A DNA stretch of 64,000 nucleotides from UBA6821 sp044236545 (GTDB lineage: Bacteria; Verrucomicrobiota; Verrucomicrobiia; Chthoniobacterales; UBA6821): the NCBI GenBank assembly GCA_044236545.1, contig JBIIGI010000001.1, forward strand, positions 1-64,000, in the 5' to 3' direction. Below, one piece after another: positions 1 through 7,700 of the stretch. The notes beneath the pieces were generated by a model. That model was not told where the DNA came from and did no database searches. It was given only the letters and a program-made list of their open reading frames with translations. Both the position numbers and the translations under genes were made by a program. The first letter of the stretch is position 1. The number at the start of each line of letters is the position of its first letter.

Positions 1-345
1 AGAGACTGCATGATTAATATGGAACTCATGAACTCAGGAGGGGAAATGCAGAACCAAACCGACAATTGGGTGGAAAGCATGCCAAGAAGGGAGACGATCT
101 CTCTACAGAGACTGTCTGCTTAGGAGCATGTATCGAGGGTTCCCGGCTCTCTCATAACAGTCACACGCTTCTCCAACCTCATTTTTCCTGAGTTCATGAG
201 TTCCATATTCATTCCCTCATCGCGTTCATTTCCAAGGCGTCAGAAAAAACCGAAATCGCTCTAGGAGATGGAGTTATGCCCCGGTATCACGGAATCGTAA
301 CATTTCATGACTTGAGTTGATTGAGTGTTGTGGGATGATTTCCTC
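1..345. other. Intergenic region with inverted-repeat element, upstream of the beta-propeller gene
   Basis: No convincing coding region is seen here. The stretch holds one member of the AATATGGAACTCA inverted-repeat family (arms 16-38 and 187-209). It also holds a 12-base fragment AGAGACTGTCTG at 107-118 that matches the end of the structured element beside cydB. The window itself begins with AGAGACTG. No clear sigma-70 promoter was picked out. Confidence 0.6.
16..209. repeat. Inverted-repeat element, family 1, copy A
   Basis: Two 23-base arms (16-38 and 187-209) are perfect reverse complements; each contains AATATGGAACTCA followed by TGAACTCAGG. The arms enclose about 150 bases that do not code. 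Related arm pairs occur at 4621-4764 and 54113-54266, all between genes. The interiors of the three copies look unrelated, so this is not a simple transposed MITE family, although decayed MITEs remain possible. Confidence 0.7.
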
Positions 346-3300
346 ATGATTCACTGCAAGCCATCGCTTTGCTTCCGATCCCTACTTGCCGGTGTCCTGT
401 TTGCATTGAGTTCCATGCATGCTTCCCATGCGACATCTCTGAGATTCACAATCGATTCCAAAACCAGGACAGCCTCTCTGAATATCCCTGCCAATGTGAA
501 CTCCGTACTGGTGCAGAGTCGTCCAGTTGCCGGAGGAAAATGGGTGAATTATAAGACCTTTCCCGTGAAGGCTGTTCCAGCATCTCTTCGTGTGACGCTT
601 CCCGGCGACTTTTCCAAGAAATCATGGCGTGCCACGGGCACCAAGGTAACAACGCCCCCTGCCAAGAAGAAGTACCCGGAGAAGTTTTTTGCCGGCAAGA
701 AGTCCTTCGGTGAGACTGTTGCTTCCAGCTACACCAAGGATGCACCCTCTGCCAATGTGACAGCCTTAAGGGCTGACGACGCAAAGTTGGCTTCACCAAC
801 CTCAACGTCCGCATCAGTAGAGGAGTCCGATATCTGGAAGGCAGATGGATCCACGGTCTATTTCTTCAATCAGTTGAGGGGCCTACAGGTTCTCGATCTG
901 TCTGATCCGGCCAACCCCACATTGTTGGCCTCTTACCGTCTACCGGCGAAAGGGCAGGACATGTACATTGTGGCCGGTCCGGGAGCTGTGCGTTATGCAA
1001 TCCTGCTGACCAGGGAGTATGAGCGGGGATCTTGGGTGGAGCTGACCGGCGTTCAAGTCATCAAGGTCGATGGTTCTTCCGCCAAGTTGGTCTCCTCGCT
1101 GAAGGTCGCGGGGTGGCTTGCCGACAGTCGTCTGGTGGGTAATCGCATCTATCTTGCCACTCAGCAATGGAGTTGGAACTCCTCTGCCAATACCGATGCC
1201 GTGACTCTCAATGATATTGTTCTGGATAACTCCTCCGGATCGGTGACCTTGGCCAAAACTCATGCAGTGAAGGGTAACTGGCCAGTGATCTCCGCCGGTA
1301 ATGACTGGCTGGCTGTCACTCAAAGCGACTGGTCCGACTGGCAGAGTTCATGGATCACGCTCTTCTCTCTTGATACGGATGGGGCCACGAAACTGACTGC
1401 GTCTCCGGTCAAGCTCTTCGGTCGCCTTGATAATAAATACTACGTCCAATACGAGAACGGCCTCCTCTCCACAGTCTCTCAGCGTGGATGGTGGAATGAT
1501 CAACAGGTCATCTTGGAAAACTTTAACAGCGGTGGATCCATGATGGGGTCAGTCGAGATCATGAAGAACGAAAACCTCATGTCCGCCCGTTTTGCCGGGA
1601 ACAAGGCGTATGTCGTTACCTTCCGCCAAACCGATCCGCTCTTCGTGGTGGATCTCTCCGATGCGACGAACCCCGTGATTGCTGGTCACTTGGAGGTGCC
1701 TGGCTTCTCGACCCATATCGAACCGATAGGCGACAAACTCTTCACGATTGGCTTTGAAGACGGCAAAGTCGCGGCTTCGCTCTTCGATGTCTCCGATCCT
1801 TCAAATCCAGCGATTTCCACGAATGGCCGTATCATTCTCGACGGCACCTGGGGATACAGTGCCGCCACATATAACGATAAGGCTCTTAAGGTCCTTCCTG
1901 ATCATGGAATTGCTCTCATTCCCTACACAAGCTACGACAACTCCACGGGATCCAACAGTAGTTACATTCAGATCCTGAACATGGATTTGGCATCTGGTAA
2001 TCTTACCAAGGGAGGCGTCATCAATCATCGCTTTGATCCACTCCGTGCGAATCTTGTGAATGGGGCTCTTGCATCGATTTCGCAAAAGGAACTGGTGATG
2101 GCCTCGCTTCCGAATCATGGGAATCCCACACTACTTGCCGATCTGCTTTTGGCATGGCCGGTCAATAGAATCCTGACTACCGCAAATCACCTCATCCAGT
2201 TGGAAGAGGGGGCATCTCCCTCCTGGTGGGGTTTTCATGGATCCGGAGCTGCAACCGCAAGGGTTTCTCCTCTGAAAGATCCTGACTCAGGCTTGACTGA
2301 GATTCCTCTCGGCAATGGTGTCGTCAAGGATGCCATTCTGAGAGGCAATTCCCTCTACATTCTACGCCAAAATCCCGATAATCCCTCTTTTTGGGGGTGG
2401 TGCTGGTATGCACCCACCACGCAGACAAAAGCAAGTCCGACCATCACGCTTGATATTTACGATGCCTCCAGACTGCCTGATTTGAAGCTTTCAGGAAGCA
2501 CCTCGATCCAGCTTCCAGGGAATGACTCCGCTTGGGATCTATCCGGAATGCTGTTCCCGTCTGCGAGGTCAGCCGTGGTTGTCGCCCAGCCCCAGGCCCG
2601 GGGTTTCCGATGGAGGGGAAGAGTCATGCCTATGGTTGTGGACCCTTTGCCTGATCCTGTTATAGCTCCTCCTGCTGCCGGCACGGTGAGTGTCGCGAGC
2701 GGAAGACTCGCTTCTTGCATGCCTTATCCATTCGATGGATACCAGCCTCCGCAGAGCACAAATCCCGCCATTGCGGTGGTATTTCAAGTGGAAAATCCTG
2801 CAGCACCGGTCGGCCATCCTGTCATTCCGTTGACCGACACCAATGCAACCCCCGTTGTTTCACCTGCGGCAGCCGGAGGCATGCTGGTTTACGGCTATGC
2901 CGTCAAAGAGAAGCCCCTCTCTGACGGAACTGAACTGAGTACTTCTCAGCATGCCTTGCGCACCCTTGATCTCAATGATCCCGCCGCGCCTATCCTTGGT
3001 CCTGCGCTTGCACTGCCGGGCCGGTTGGCAGGGGTTTCAGACATTACCACGGATGGATTTCTTGCATGGACCCTAACACGGGTCAAAGGGACCTCCGGTG
3101 CCGGCCAATTGCAGGTGAGTGCCTGCGATGTGGCGAGTCTCACACAGATAACCGGTATGACCCTCAAGAACTCAACCGCCGTCGCGTCAGTGGGAAGAAC
3201 CCTCTTCGCTGTTCAAGGTAAGGATGTTGCTCGCTACTCGCTCAATGACTCGGGTGTGCTTGCCGAGACTGGAAAGGTAACATTTGATTGGCAGCCTTCC

Positions 3301-3507
3301 TCCCTAAGGATCTCCACGAACCCGACCGGTACTCTTCTTGGAGCGGATTCCCAAAATCTATTTAGTTGGTCCTATAATGATTCCAAAGCGGAGGTTCTTG
3401 ACTGGCCGACCGACCGAGCCGTGGATCTGCAGAGGGCTTCAGTCCTTACCGACCGGTCGGTTCTGGCACCCGCCGGGGAATATGGGGTGGATGAGTATCT
3501 ACCTTAA
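346..3507 (+). CDS. Secreted beta-propeller domain protein
   Basis: A 1053-residue exported protein. The chosen ATG gives a good signal peptide (basic start, hydrophobic LLAGVLFALSS, cleavage near HASHA); a GTG seven codons upstream is the alternative. From about residue 160 it shows blade-like repeats of the type VLDLSDPANPTLLASY, VVDLSDATNPVIAGHL and LFDVSDPSNPAIS, matching the secreted beta-propeller family (Pfam Beta_propel, PF09826) and LVIVD-like repeats. No catalytic motif is seen, so a scaffold or binding role outside the cytoplasm is inferred. It stands alone, with an attC-like site 80 bases past its stop. No frameshift is visible. Confidence 0.75.
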   Translation: MIHCKPSLCFRSLLAGVLFALSSMHASHATSLRFTIDSKTRTASLNIPANVNSVLVQSRPVAGGKWVNYKTFPVKAVPASLRVTLPGDFSKKSWRATGTKVTTPPAKKKYPEKFFAGKKSFGETVASSYTKDAPSANVTALRADDAKLASPTSTSASVEESDIWKADGSTVYFFNQLRGLQVLDLSDPANPTLLASYRLPAKGQDMYIVAGPGAVRYAILLTREYERGSWVELTGVQVIKVDGSSAKLVSSLKVAGWLADSRLVGNRIYLATQQWSWNSSANTDAVTLNDIVLDNSSGSVTLAKTHAVKGNWPVISAGNDWLAVTQSDWSDWQSSWITLFSLDTDGATKLTASPVKLFGRLDNKYYVQYENGLLSTVSQRGWWNDQQVILENFNSGGSMMGSVEIMKNENLMSARFAGNKAYVVTFRQTDPLFVVDLSDATNPVIAGHLEVPGFSTHIEPIGDKLFTIGFEDGKVAASLFDVSDPSNPAISTNGRIILDGTWGYSAATYNDKALKVLPDHGIALIPYTSYDNSTGSNSSYIQILNMDLASGNLTKGGVINHRFDPLRANLVNGALASISQKELVMASLPNHGNPTLLADLLLAWPVNRILTTANHLIQLEEGASPSWWGFHGSGAATARVSPLKDPDSGLTEIPLGNGVVKDAILRGNSLYILRQNPDNPSFWGWCWYAPTTQTKASPTITLDIYDASRLPDLKLSGSTSIQLPGNDSAWDLSGMLFPSARSAVVVAQPQARGFRWRGRVMPMVVDPLPDPVIAPPAAGTVSVASGRLASCMPYPFDGYQPPQSTNPAIAVVFQVENPAAPVGHPVIPLTDTNATPVVSPAAAGGMLVYGYAVKEKPLSDGTELSTSQHALRTLDLNDPAAPILGPALALPGRLAGVSDITTDGFLAWTLTRVKGTSGAGQLQVSACDVASLTQITGMTLKNSTAVASVGRTLFAVQGKDVARYSLNDSGVLAETGKVTFDWQPSSLRISTNPTGTLLGADSQNLFSWSYNDSKAEVLDWPTDRAVDLQRASVLTDRSVLAPAGEYGVDEYLP

Positions 3508-3523
3508 ATCCAAAAGGTGATCC

Positions 3524-3538
3524 TCCGGCTTTGCCGGA
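3524..3538. other. Small hairpin after the beta-propeller gene
   Basis: TCCGGC at 3524-3529 pairs with GCCGGA at 3533-3538 around a TTT loop, 17 bases after the stop codon. No T-run follows, so it is at best a weak transcription end or an RNA stability element. Confidence 0.35.
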
Positions 3539-3589
3539 AGACTCCCAAAGCCAAAGCATGGCATTTCTGGAATTGGAGAGCGAGGCGAC

Positions 3590-3719
3590 GTCTAACAACC
3601 AAGTCAAGGCTTGGAAGTTTGGTTGCCGTGGTAGGCCGCGAAGCGAAGCTGTATAAATTATACTGCGAGCGTAGGCGAACACGCTGCGGGGTCGGAATCC
3701 CAAGCCTATGATGTTAGGC
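3590..3719. other. attC-like integron recombination site (candidate)
   Basis: A 130-base imperfect palindrome bounded by GTCTAAC (3590-3596, fits RYYYAAC) and GTTAGGC (3713-3719, fits GTTRRRY), the two outer core boxes of an integron attC site. Inner arms AAGGCTTGG (3606-3614) and CCAAGCCT (3701-3708) pair, and the middle holds further hairpin material including GTATAA/TTATAC. The spacers between outer and inner boxes are unequal (about 9 versus 4 bases), which is atypical. The right box lies over the last codons of folD. No integrase gene is in the window. Confidence 0.45.
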
Positions 3720-4584
3720 GTTCGCAGGCGGTGACTGTATTGCTCATCAACATCGCAATCGTCATCGGGCCGACGCCTCCGGGGACCGGGGTGATCGCCG
3801 AGCACTTGGGTGCGACGGCCTCGAAGTCGACGTCTCCGACAAGGCGGTAGCCGCTTTTTGTCGTGGGATCCTCGACGCGGTTGATACCGACATCGATAAC
3901 GACGGCGCCTTCCTTGATATGTTCCGCGCCGAGGGCCTTCGGCCTGCCGATGGCGGCGATCACGATGTCGGCGCGACGGGTGATGGTGGCGAGATCCTTC
4001 GTGCGGGAGTGGGCGACGGTGACGGTGGCATCACCTCCCTTGCCCTTGGCCATCAGGAGAAGGGCCATCGGCTTGCCGACAATGAGGCTTCGGCCTACCA
4101 CGACGACTTCGGCGCCGGAGGTCTCGACACCCGCCGCAATGAGAAGGCGCTGGCAACCGAGGGGCGTGCAGGGGACGAACGCCGTGGGATCCTCCATGGC
4201 GAGCTTGGCCACGTTCACCGGATGGAATCCGTCGACATCCTTGCGGGGGTCGATGGCCACGGTGACGGCATGCTCGTTGATGTGCTTCGGAGGAGGAGAC
4301 TGGACTAGGATGCCGTGGATCTCGGGATCGACATTGAGTTTGGTGACCAGATCGAGGAGTTCTTCCTGCGTGGTGGAGGCGGGGAGTTCGATCTTTCGCG
4401 AGTGCATCCCGAGGGCGGCGCAGGTCTTGTCCTTGTTACGGACATAAGCCTGGGAGGCGGGATCCTCTCCGACAAGCACGACGGCGAGTCCGGGGGTGAT
4501 GCCCCGTGCTTTCAGGGCCTCGATGCGGACTTTGGTTTCGAGTTCGACTTGGGCGGCGACCGCCTTTCCATCAATGAGTTTCAT
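3706..4584 (-). CDS. folD: Bifunctional methylenetetrahydrofolate dehydrogenase / methenyltetrahydrofolate cyclohydrolase
   Basis: A full-length 292-residue FolD. It interconverts 5,10-methylene-THF, 5,10-methenyl-THF and 10-formyl-THF in the cytoplasm, feeding purine and formyl-Met synthesis. Visible signatures are ASQAYVRNKDKTC with the catalytic Lys, GILVQSPPP (usually VQLPLP), PCTPLGC, the NADP-binding VVGRSLIVGKPMA and the C-terminal PVPGGVGPMTIAML. The last codons overlap the right box of the attC-like site, yet the C-terminus looks normal. Upstream lies a 199-base gap with a family 1 repeat, so it probably has its own promoter. One-carbon supply also connects it to the glycine cleavage genes at 34.6-39.0 kb. 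Confidence 0.97.
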   Translation of the reverse strand: MKLIDGKAVAAQVELETKVRIEALKARGITPGLAVVLVGEDPASQAYVRNKDKTCAALGMHSRKIELPASTTQEELLDLVTKLNVDPEIHGILVQSPPPKHINEHAVTVAIDPRKDVDGFHPVNVAKLAMEDPTAFVPCTPLGCQRLLIAAGVETSGAEVVVVGRSLIVGKPMALLLMAKGKGGDATVTVAHSRTKDLATITRRADIVIAAIGRPKALGAEHIKEGAVVIDVGINRVEDPTTKSGYRLVGDVDFEAVAPKCSAITPVPGGVGPMTIAMLMSNTVTACERLTS

Positions 4585-4620
4585 GGGAATTTGTGAAGTT
4601 GGGAGAATAGGGCAGAGATT

Positions 4621-4764
4621 ATTAATCAGGAACTCAGGAAATCAGGAAAAAAGCAGGGAAAGATTAACCATGAAGATCATGAAGGGGGGGAGCAGCTTCT
4701 CCTTTCCTGTCTTGGCTTGCCCGGCCGGTGCTTCGCATCCGTTACGGCTGAGTTCCATATTAAT
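4621..4764. repeat. Inverted-repeat element, family 1, copy B
   Basis: The left arm (ATTAATCAGGAACTCAG, 4621-4637) and right arm (4748-4764, reverse complement ATTAATATGGAACTCAG) pair with one small gap and a mismatch. The arm words match copies A and C. It fills the folD-acyltransferase gap. The interior contains a TTAACCATGAAGATCATGAAG stretch, a low-complexity motif, and no gene. Confidence 0.55.
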
Positions 4765-4783
4765 TTTTCAGTGCAGATATCTT

Positions 4784-5446
4784 CTACTGGGGAAGATCGG
4801 CTTTTTCCGCTTCTTCGCGCAGGAGGGTTTCCAGGCGGAGTCGTTCCGATTCCAGATCGGACGCCTCGGGATCCACCGTCAGATAGGGATCCATCGTGAT
4901 GTCGACCCGCGAGAAGGGGAGAGGGATCGCGAAGTTGTCCCAGGTTTTCAGCCTGATCGCACTGTGGTAGCGGGCGTGAAGCGGCATGATGGGAATGCCT
5001 GTCTTCTGGGCAAGAAAGACGGCGCCCGGGCCGAGGGAATACTTCGGGCCGCGTGGGCCGTCCGGAGTGATGGCAAGGTCGATCCCGGATTCGAGGAGGG
5101 AGGCGAGTTCCCGGATGGCGGTAGATCCCCGGCGCGAACTGGATCCTCGCACCGAGCCCATGCCTAGGTTCGCCATGACGCCTGCGAGGATATCGCCGTC
5201 CTTGCTCGGGCTGGTCAGGACGCTCACTCCCTTCCTGCTTGGGTGCTTGGCGGGATAGTGGCGCAGGAATCCGACGGAGATGGCGGGGATCCTGTTGTGC
5301 CAGAAAACCAGAATCCGGGGGCCCTTGGGAGGATCCGTCAGGAATCCTGAGCGATCGTTGACGCGTAGACGGATGGTCGAGAAGACTAGGCGGGCCAACC
5401 CTGCGGCAAGCGAGGCAATGAGTTGCTGTTTGTTCGGAAGCCCCAT
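4784..5446 (-). CDS. Lysophospholipid acyltransferase family protein (DUF374)
   Basis: A 220-residue protein of the LPLAT superfamily, DUF374 branch. Such proteins are predicted to transfer acyl chains to lipid substrates at the inner membrane; the exact acceptor is unknown. Visible motifs are FWHNRIPAIS, where the family carries its His-containing acceptor motif, TSPSKDGDILA, GSSSRRG and the strong TPDGPRGP box, all in the right order. The start overlaps the ubiX stop by one base (TGATG), so the two are translationally coupled. A role in lipid A or phospholipid acylation is inferred. Confidence 0.85.
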   Translation of the reverse strand: MGLPNKQQLIASLAAGLARLVFSTIRLRVNDRSGFLTDPPKGPRILVFWHNRIPAISVGFLRHYPAKHPSRKGVSVLTSPSKDGDILAGVMANLGMGSVRGSSSRRGSTAIRELASLLESGIDLAITPDGPRGPKYSLGPGAVFLAQKTGIPIMPLHARYHSAIRLKTWDNFAIPLPFSRVDITMDPYLTVDPEASDLESERLRLETLLREEAEKADLPQ

Positions 5447-6006
5447 CAGTCAATCATGTCCGGTTCGCGCCAGCGGCAGGCATTGGGGGCGTGGATGCCT
5501 AGTTGATCAAGGACGCGCCAGACGACGGTGTCGGCGAGTTCGTTGAAGTCCTTGGGATGACTATAGAAGGAAGGGGAGGCCGGGAGGATGATGGCGCCTG
5601 CCTCGGTGAGGGTGACGATGTTCCGGGCATGGATGAGGTTCCAGGGGGTCTCCCGGGGAACGATAATCAGCTTGCGGCGCTCCTTGAGGAAGACGTCGGC
5701 GGCCCGGAGGATCAGATTCTCACTTGTTCCCGCGGCAATGCGGCCGATCGTTCCCATGGAACTGGGCATCACGATCATTCCGTCGAAGAGGGCGCTGCCA
5801 CTGGCAAAGGGGGCGTTCATCGACTTCTCGCTGTGCTCGATGACTCCGGGAGGCAGCTGCAGTTCGCCGATCTCCTCACGGATCACCTGCTTGGCGTAGG
5901 GGGAGAGAACCAGATGGATCTCATGGTCGCCCTGCCCCAGGTGATGGAGCAGCCGCTGGAGGTAAATGGAGCCGCTGGCTCCTGTGGCTGCTAGGACGAG
6001 GCGCAT
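5446..6006 (-). CDS. ubiX: UbiX-family flavin prenyltransferase
   Basis: A 186-residue enzyme that joins a dimethylallyl group to FMN to make prenylated FMN, the cofactor of UbiD decarboxylases. The N-terminal LAATGASGSIYLQRLL (phosphate and flavin binding), VMPSSMGTIGRIAAG, KLIIVPRETPWNLIH and the ILPASPSFY stretch are all typical. No ubiD partner is in the window, so the client enzyme must lie elsewhere; it could serve quinone synthesis. It lies downstream of xylB across a short tandem repeat and is coupled to the acyltransferase. The leader is pyrimidine-rich with no Shine-Dalgarno motif. Confidence 0.93.
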   Translation of the reverse strand: MRLVLAATGASGSIYLQRLLHHLGQGDHEIHLVLSPYAKQVIREEIGELQLPPGVIEHSEKSMNAPFASGSALFDGMIVMPSSMGTIGRIAAGTSENLILRAADVFLKERRKLIIVPRETPWNLIHARNIVTLTEAGAIILPASPSFYSHPKDFNELADTVVWRVLDQLGIHAPNACRWREPDMID

Positions 6007-6056
6007 GGGGAAATGATGAAGGAAGAATTATGAATGATGAAGGATGAAGAAGCTAG

Positions 6057-6098
6057 GAGATGGGAGATGGGAGATGGGAGATGGGAGATGGGAGATGG
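6057..6098. repeat. 7-base tandem repeat (GAGATGG x6)
   Basis: Six perfect copies of GAGATGG lie head to tail just past the xylB stop and before ubiX. Just beyond, towards ubiX, is a run of AATTATGAATGATGAAGGATGAA-type words split over 6010-6048. It is a simple-sequence repeat that may vary in copy number and is not in a reading frame. Confidence 0.85.
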
Positions 6099-6101
6099 GG
6101 A

Positions 6102-7601
6102 CTACAGGAGTGAGGCGTTTGTAAGCGCGGATCGGAGCTTGTTGGCGCGATCGAGCAGTTCCTTGTACATGGTGGTGTTCGTGGCATCAGGCGTGCAGCG
6201 GGTCGACTCGTCGAGGGTGACGAGGCAGTTGCAGAGGGCGTGGAGGGCTGCCTCGGAGTGATCTCCCCCCGCGGCCCAGGCGGCTTGGATGGCCGCGCCG
6301 AGTGCTGCCCCCTCGCTGGATGTGAGGCAGACGGTCGGCACGCCGAAGACATCGGCGCAGAGTTGGCGCCAGAAGGCGCTCTTGGTGCCGCCTCCGGTGA
6401 TGCGGATCTCGGTCGGATTCACACCGAGTGCCCGGAAGCGGTCGAGTCCGTAAGCGAGCCCGAGGGTCACTCCCTCCATGGCTGCGCGTGCAAGGTGGGA
6501 GGGGGTGAGGTTCTTCACGGTGATGCCGTGGAGAAGGCCACTGCCGCGGGGGAGATTTGGAGTGCGTTCCCCGGCGAGGTAGGGGAGGAGCAGAAGTCCG
6601 TCACTACCGGCGGGCACCGTCGCGGCCGCCGCATCGTATTCGTCGTGGCTCCAGCCCTCGAAGAGCTTGCGGGTGAGTTCGGTGACCAGGGTCACGTTCA
6701 TCGTGCAGGCTAGCGGCATCCATGACCCGGTGCTGTCGCAGAAGGCCGCCACCTCTCCCTTTGGATCGACGACAGGGGAGGGACTGAAAGCGTAGAGCGT
6801 GCCCGAGGTGCCGAGGCTCGCGGTCATGATGCCCTGACGCACATTGCCGGTGCCGATGGCGCCCATCATGTTATCGCCGCCGCCTGAGCTGATCGTGACG
6901 GTGGCTGAGAGGTTCCACTTCGAGGTGAGCTCCGGACGAAGCACCCCGGCGGGCACCGCCGAGGAGCGGAGCGGGGGAAGCTTGGCTTCGAGACCGGGGG
7001 CCACTGCGTCGAGAACCGGGGCGGACCAAGAGCGGGTCTTCACATCGAGGAGCGCAGTGCCGGAGGCGTCGCCGTATTCCATCGACTTCACGCCGGTGAG
7101 CCACCAGTTGATGTAGTCGTGGGGTAGGAGGACGCTGGACGTTCTTTCCCAGTTCCGGGGCTCGTTCTGGCGGACCCAGAGGATTTTCGGTGCGGTGTAA
7201 CCGGTCAGCATCGCATTGCCGGTGAGTTCCACCACCTTGGACTCGCCGCCGAGGGTCTTGGTGAGGTCGGCGCACTGGGTGGTCGTCGAGGTGTCACACC
7301 AGAGCTTGGCGGGGCGGACCACCTGATCGGCGGCATCCAGCAGGACGAGGCCGTGCTGCTGTCCGCTCACGCCGATCCCGGCGACTTCGCCCCGTCGGCT
7401 TCCCAGCTTCTCCAAAACCTGCGAAATCGTGGACTCCACGGCGGCTATCCAGACGGCGGGATCCTGCTCCATGGCCCCGTCTCCCTTGGCTTCCACGAAT
7501 CCGTAATTCTGCTGGGCGCTGGCCAGAATCTCCCCCGTGGAGATGTCGAGGGCGACTGTCTTGGTGCTCTGCGTTCCGCTGTCGATTCCAAGGGTGATCA
7601 T
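6102..7601 (-). CDS. xylB: Xylulokinase
   Basis: A 499-residue FGGY-family sugar kinase that phosphorylates D-xylulose to xylulose 5-phosphate for the pentose phosphate pathway. The start chosen gives MITLGIDSGTQSTK, the N-terminal phosphate-binding loop; a reading frame 13 codons longer lacks support. Further signatures are GVSGQQHGLV, LWCDTSTTTQ, the catalytic Asp in ISSGGGDNMMGA and the C-terminal ITGGGTKSAFWRQL. No xylose isomerase or xylose transporter is nearby, so substrate identity rests on sequence alone, and a related pentulose kinase is possible. It leads the minus-strand run to ubiX. Confidence 0.9.
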   Translation of the reverse strand: MITLGIDSGTQSTKTVALDISTGEILASAQQNYGFVEAKGDGAMEQDPAVWIAAVESTISQVLEKLGSRRGEVAGIGVSGQQHGLVLLDAADQVVRPAKLWCDTSTTTQCADLTKTLGGESKVVELTGNAMLTGYTAPKILWVRQNEPRNWERTSSVLLPHDYINWWLTGVKSMEYGDASGTALLDVKTRSWSAPVLDAVAPGLEAKLPPLRSSAVPAGVLRPELTSKWNLSATVTISSGGGDNMMGAIGTGNVRQGIMTASLGTSGTLYAFSPSPVVDPKGEVAAFCDSTGSWMPLACTMNVTLVTELTRKLFEGWSHDEYDAAAATVPAGSDGLLLLPYLAGERTPNLPRGSGLLHGITVKNLTPSHLARAAMEGVTLGLAYGLDRFRALGVNPTEIRITGGGTKSAFWRQLCADVFGVPTVCLTSSEGAALGAAIQAAWAAGGDHSEAALHALCNCLVTLDESTRCTPDATNTTMYKELLDRANKLRSALTNASLL

Positions 7602-7700
7602 GGTTTTCCAGAGAATGAACCCCTCCTCATGACTTGCCAAGCTGTCAGAGGCGATGAATCCACTTTCCTCGCCCTTTCATCCCCCCTAGATTTCCACACG

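Noticed and set aside
6057..6098. CRISPR-like direct repeats
   Set aside because: The unit is only 7 bases, in tandem without spacers: simple-sequence repeat.
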